Shown: positions 59,999-64,000 of the stretch, in pieces
How positions within the stretch are numbered: position 1 is the stretch's first letter
Layout of the letters: each line of letters starts with the position of its first letter
DNA from: Gentiana macrophylla
Lineage: Eukaryota; Streptophyta; Magnoliopsida; Gentianales; Gentianaceae
Assembly (NCBI GenBank): GCA_026214975.1
Contig: CM047808.1
Span: forward strand, 3,152,073-3,216,072
Length of the DNA stretch: 64,000 bases
Direction: 5' to 3'
Translations under genes and position numbers: made by a program
Notes under the pieces: generated by a model
The model's input: only the letters and a program-made list of their open reading frames with translations
What the model was told of the DNA's origin: nothing
The model's database searches: none

Positions 59999-61530
59999 TC
60001 AAGCCATGGGCACTCTGCAACAAAACAAAAGCAAACAAATAATTTATAACGTCCAAACAGAAATAATTTTTAATTGGCGTAAATGCTCATGGCATAATAA
60101 ACGTCGCAAAGAATGTCACAATATATTTTCACAATATTAATAATGGTGTGATACATATTAATTTATATTGTCCAAAATAGAAATTATAGATTTTTGTTCG
60201 TAATGACAAAATTATCAAAAATTGTGATCAAAGAAATCGTAATTTAATAAGCGACAAAAATAACAAATATAAGAATAAATGTAGAATAGAAGTAAATATG
60301 TAAGAATAATCATAAACACAAAGAACATTAACACGTGAAATAACATTTTAAAGAATAATTGTGATTTTGTCCTTTATAATCGTGAAAATGTTACTTTATT
60401 CTTCCGCACTCCATTTATTAATTTTTGTCTCGCGCCTTCCTGGTCCCCTAGAAATTAAATACTTTTAAATGGAATAAATGTCACAACACAACGGTTTCAC
60501 ACTATTGATATATAATGGTGTAACAGGGGCGACCCAGCATCCTTAGCCACAGGTGCATTGACCCCATTCAAATTTGAGCGAAGTTATTAATATATCTCTT
60601 ATAATATTAAAATCACAGATGATATTATTTCGAGATAATTTTAATATAATTATTTACTTAGTCCAGTTGGTTAAAACCTTTTTTATCATATTTATCCTAC
60701 GCCACGGCTCAAAACCCTGGCCACCGACTTTTTCACCTTTTTTTAAAATTTGGCCCCACTGAAAAAAAAATTCTGATCCGCCATCGTGGTGTAATACATA
60801 TTAATCAATTAGTGCGTAAAACTGTGTTATATCACTTTTTTTTAACAACAATATTTTATTAAGTGGCTTATTTATCAAGATGATAAAAAAAGCAAAAGAA
60901 TTACGGGCATCAAATTGAAATTCAAACAACCAATCAATTGATCCAACAAAACGCATATCAGTCTAGTTTGTGCTATCTAATTAAAGGAGTGTTATGTGCT
61001 ATTTCGCTTTCTATCACCATTTTGTTATGATAATAACAATATATTTTTTAAAATGCTTTGCACGTTTGTCTGGTGTGGTTCTTTGATTGACATGTTATAC
61101 TAATTAGTTTTAATAGTAGTTGTTTATCCTTACTAATAGATAATGACATTTTAATTATAGAGGATATATAGTATACATACTTTGTACAATCAGTGCTACG
61201 ATCGATGGTAAATGGAATATGGACTTTGCAGATATCAGGAATTCCAGAAGCTCTTTGAACCTCGGCGTCAGAGGCTTTAGCAAGAAGAGACATCAGGCAA
61301 CTGCAGCCTTCAACACGATCAGCATGGGTCTTACCCGAATCCACTAAAGACTGCAATCCGTTACAACAACTTGATGGCACAGTGGTGCTACCTCCTCTAA
61401 CGTAGTCAAGACACGTAATCAGATCGAAGTCCACATCAAGACGTGAGCGCTTCACCGCGCGATAATTCACCGCCGCGATACATATGAACACCATAGCAAG
61501 AAGATGAGTAAACCCTAGTACTTTTGCCAT
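59999..61530 (-). CDS. nsLTP-D, lipid-transfer protein lacking cysteine 1
   Basis: Two exons on minus, 61181-61530 and 59999-60014, 121 residues. The signal peptide is MAKVLGFTHLLAMVFICIAAV. Seven of eight cysteines are present; where the family has SC before nine residues and Cys2, this protein has S-R in AVKRSRLDVDFDLITC. The codon is CGT, one base from TGT. The rest keeps C-14-CC-19-C-1-C-22-C-13-C, with one extra residue between Cys2 and CC, and ends DCTK-VPMA. The late intron is unusually long (60,015-61,180) and carries repeat sequence. Without Cys1 one disulfide cannot form, so it is a diverged or failing member rather than a normal LTP. No stop or frame shift. Confidence 0.88.
60530..60790. 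mobile_element. Repeat insertion in the nsLTP-D intron (tentative)
   Basis: The segment begins gggcgacccagcatcc and ends aattctgatccgccatc; the ends are loosely inverted as in widespread plant MITEs with 'ggcggatccag' termini. The sequence 'gtgtaata' / 'ggtgtaac' recurs outside both ends (60,513 and 60,787). Class and borders uncertain. Confidence 0.4.
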
Positions 61531-61756
61531 CTTTGATATATATATGATTGTTATGAGTATGGGAATGAATGAATAATTATTATTAGGGATATGGGGATAC
61601 GTGCATGTTGCATGGGATTTATATTGAGGCTATGCTAGGGGTAAAAATGGGTTTTCACTTGTAGCGTGAATGTCACGTAACCACTATAGGCCAATGTAAG
61701 TGTAGAAATTAAAGTGTTTCCATATGTTGCTTGTTGGCAACTCAACAGTGATAGAG
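61531..61756 (-). promoter_or_regulatory. nsLTP-D promoter block shared with nsLTP-C
   Basis: A TATA box (atataaat on minus, 61,617-61,624) lies about 87 bp from the ATG. Order and spacing match nsLTP-C: gcatgttgcatgggatttat, then ggctatgctaggggta, then gcgtgaatgtcacgtaa (61,664-61,680; the first ACGT is mutated to gcgt), then gttgcttgttggcaactcaa (61,725-61,744). Confidence 0.65.
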
Positions 61757-64000
61757 ACAGTTTGAATTGAAAATTGTGGATTTGTGTGTGAAGACAATAT
61801 GAGGCTAATAATTGGAGAATATATAGATTTATTATAGGAGGTTTTTATTTGTAGCACACGGACTCTACCAGTAGCATCACACTATTTGTGTATCATAGTG
61901 TAATCGACATTGTGAAAGCTATTCTGTTGTGAAACCAAAAACCAAAATCCAACTTTCGGCAGTGTCAATTATGAGAATTGTTATAATCGATTTTGGAAAA
62001 GTCGGTTTTTTTATTCTAGAATAAACTTACACAAAATCAATTCTGTAAAAATGGTGTGTTGCAACAATAAGTAGGGTGTATTCAAGGGTGGAGCCAGGAT
62101 TTTATCTTGAGGTTGGCTAATGGATATCGAATTCGACGAGTGGACTAGATTAAGAATATTTTATGAATCAAACTTGTTTACAAAGATTTTTTAGTGTAGT
62201 ATTTTCTTTCTTCGGATGAGCATAACCCCTAAGTCTATACATGCATGATGCATCGCCCTTTGGTGGATAAGTATAACGCATGAGATGCAAATAATAGCCA
62301 CTTTATTCTATTGTTTTCGTCTTCTTGGTTTTTTTTTTTTTTTTTTTTTTTCGTTGTGAACTCTTGTTTTAATTAATACTTTCATTGGTCCCATACTTTA
62401 AGACTTTTCATTAATTTGTCACATAATATAAAACAGTTTAAAATAGTACAAGCAATGATGCATTTGATTTGGTAGTTAAACAAAGAAAATTTTAAAGAAA
62501 AATAAAATCATCAAGGAAAAAAACATACATACTACATATATTCATAGATTTTTTTCGAATTGAGGAGGCGATTCTTTTCACCAGTATGTATGAAATTTCC
62601 ACCGAAAGTACAAGTGGTGTTTTTATTACTTTTTTTCCTTTCGGTTCTCTTATACCTAATTTAACTTTAATTCAACAAATTTTCATTATTTTATACTATA
62701 AATTAATGACAATCATTATTTTCATTAGTTTAGATTTTTGTTATTCAAATTAGTCAGGGCTGTTCACCCAGCTAAGCTTGGCACGCAACTCCAAATAATT
62801 ATTTACTCTCATTATTGTTTGTTGCAAATTAACCATTACTTCGCTTAAAGAATGTGCTGTAACTTTTTCTATACCCGCTAGAAGTAATGCATAAACTTGA
62901 TTTCCAAATTATTCTTAAAGATTAAAACTTTTGTTTATGTCTGGTTTTACGTTAGGATCGATGTCAGAAACTGTCAGTGATGAAATCGGGTAACAATTTG
63001 AGTAATTGAGCTTAGTGAAGATAACTCAGTTACTTTACAAGAAATTTTGAAGATCAATTATAGTTGAGACAATGCGGATTAATTAACTGCCTACGTACCT
63101 AGAAATTTTGGGATCAAGTTATTAACATGGTTATCATTTTGTGAGGTGTGGATCCTTTTTATATGATCTCATTCTCTGAAATTATGCTAATTGGAGCATT
63201 TGATTAGGGACATGACCGAGATCATGTGACAGTTCTACAATTTGTGTCATAACGGAGCAGGAATCATGGGACCATTGTTGCAGCAATTACTATTGTGGAA
63301 TGATGTCTGCTAAATGATTTGACTGTCCATCTCAAAAACCTGAGGTCGACAATGACGATCTTCCCCGAGCTGAGTAATGGCATGATAAGTATATGAATTC
63401 ATAAGAAATTGATGTGTCGACAGGTTGAGGAGTCTCTCAACATTAGGATCAATCATTTCAATAGTTTATCAAGCTATTAACACGGTAATGAGTGTAGTAT
63501 CAAGAACTAGTTTCATAATTCTATGTTTTTAAGGTACTTCTTCATGTTTAATTCGTTTTACCTTCTAAATAAGTATTATACCGTACGTTGAAATTGACTT
63601 TATATTACTTGCCTCTTAGCAACTTTAAGAAAGAAAAAAAATAGACAACTCAACATAATTCCAAACATGAAATAATCGTGTAATTTTTTCCAACCGAAAC
63701 GATAACACAATTATAATTAAAACACACATATATACTTTGCTTCATTGGGATTCGAATCCTTCAGAACCTGAGGCCTCAACAATGACCGCTGTGTTATTGG
63801 CTCATCGGCAGTAATCGTGTATTTAAATCTCTATGATTCCAATTCCACAATTTTATATTGTCCATTTGTTATCTTCCTTTTTCATTAACATAGTAAAATT
63901 ATTTGTACTTGATATAGATAAATTATAAATAAGCCAACATTTATATATTAATCAACGAGAGATTACAATTGATAAAATATCGATTTTTTAAGAGATTAAA
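61757..64000. other. Intergenic to the window end
   Basis: No gene is supported. A long T-run lies at 62,330-62,351. At about 63,745-63,795 the minus strand reads ggattcgaatccc preceded by tgagccaataacacagcgg, resembling tRNA boxes and possibly a SINE scrap. The rest is AT-rich and featureless to my eye. Confidence 0.4.

Noticed and set aside
1..64000. CRISPR array, bacterial operon or integrated organelle DNA
   Set aside because: No spaced identical short repeats, no dense bacterial-type genes, and no plastid or mitochondrial genes were seen; introns and transposons are nuclear plant types.

Overview
The window is nuclear DNA from a flowering plant, most likely a eudicot. Support: GT-AG introns in almost every gene, an AT-rich background, gene families typical of seed plants (glyoxysomal malate synthase, chloroplast CbbY phosphatase, sieve-element occlusion protein, lipid-transfer proteins) and dense plant-type transposons. 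I could not fix the genus. There is no sign of organelle DNA, rRNA genes or CRISPR.

The first 24 kb is the gene-rich half. In order: a TPR-repeat protein gene (+, 10 exons, carrying three single-base frame breaks), a CbbY-type xylulose-1,5-bisphosphatase gene (-, 8 exons, intact), malate synthase (-, 4 exons, intact, ending in the peroxisomal SKL signal), a small MHF2/CENP-X histone-fold gene (+, 6 exons, intact), and a sieve element occlusion (SEO) gene (-, 7 exons, intact). I assembled the exon coordinates by eye from reading frame, splice dinucleotides and phase; each intact model closes to a whole number of codons. The genes are functionally unrelated (photosynthetic metabolite repair, glyoxylate cycle, DNA repair, phloem sealing), so this is ordinary chromosomal neighbourhood, not an operon-like unit.

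From 28 to 62 kb lies a dispersed cluster of 9-kDa non-specific lipid-transfer protein genes, all on the minus strand: nsLTP-A (28.2-29.1 kb), nsLTP-B (48.4-48.9 kb), nsLTP-C (51.4-52.1 kb) and nsLTP-D (60.0-61.5 kb), plus two remnants (36.75 kb on +, 38.65 kb on -). nsLTP-A has an extra intron inside the eight-cysteine module. nsLTP-D has lost cysteine 1 to arginine. C and D share a promoter block. A block at about 36.2-38.7 kb is paralogous to about 47.5-48.55 kb; the first copy gained TRIM and MITE insertions and lost its LTP first exon.

The spaces are filled with transposable elements, many with clear target-site duplications (TSDs): a young Copia element (30,950-35,888), a 5'-truncated LINE with RNase H (39,121-43,282, 15-bp TSD), two further LINE fragments (53.6-55.1 and 55.9-59.1 kb), a 1.83-kb solo LTR nested in the last LINE (5-bp TSD), TRIM-like arrays (37.2-38.2 and 46.4-47.0 kb), two tRNA-derived SINEs (15- and 17-bp TSDs), a Mutator-like foldback MITE (9-bp TSD), five TA-flanked MITEs and several other palindromic elements. 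I did not find a convincing unknown multi-gene system; the most interesting signals are the LTP cluster's structural oddities and the nested insertion history.
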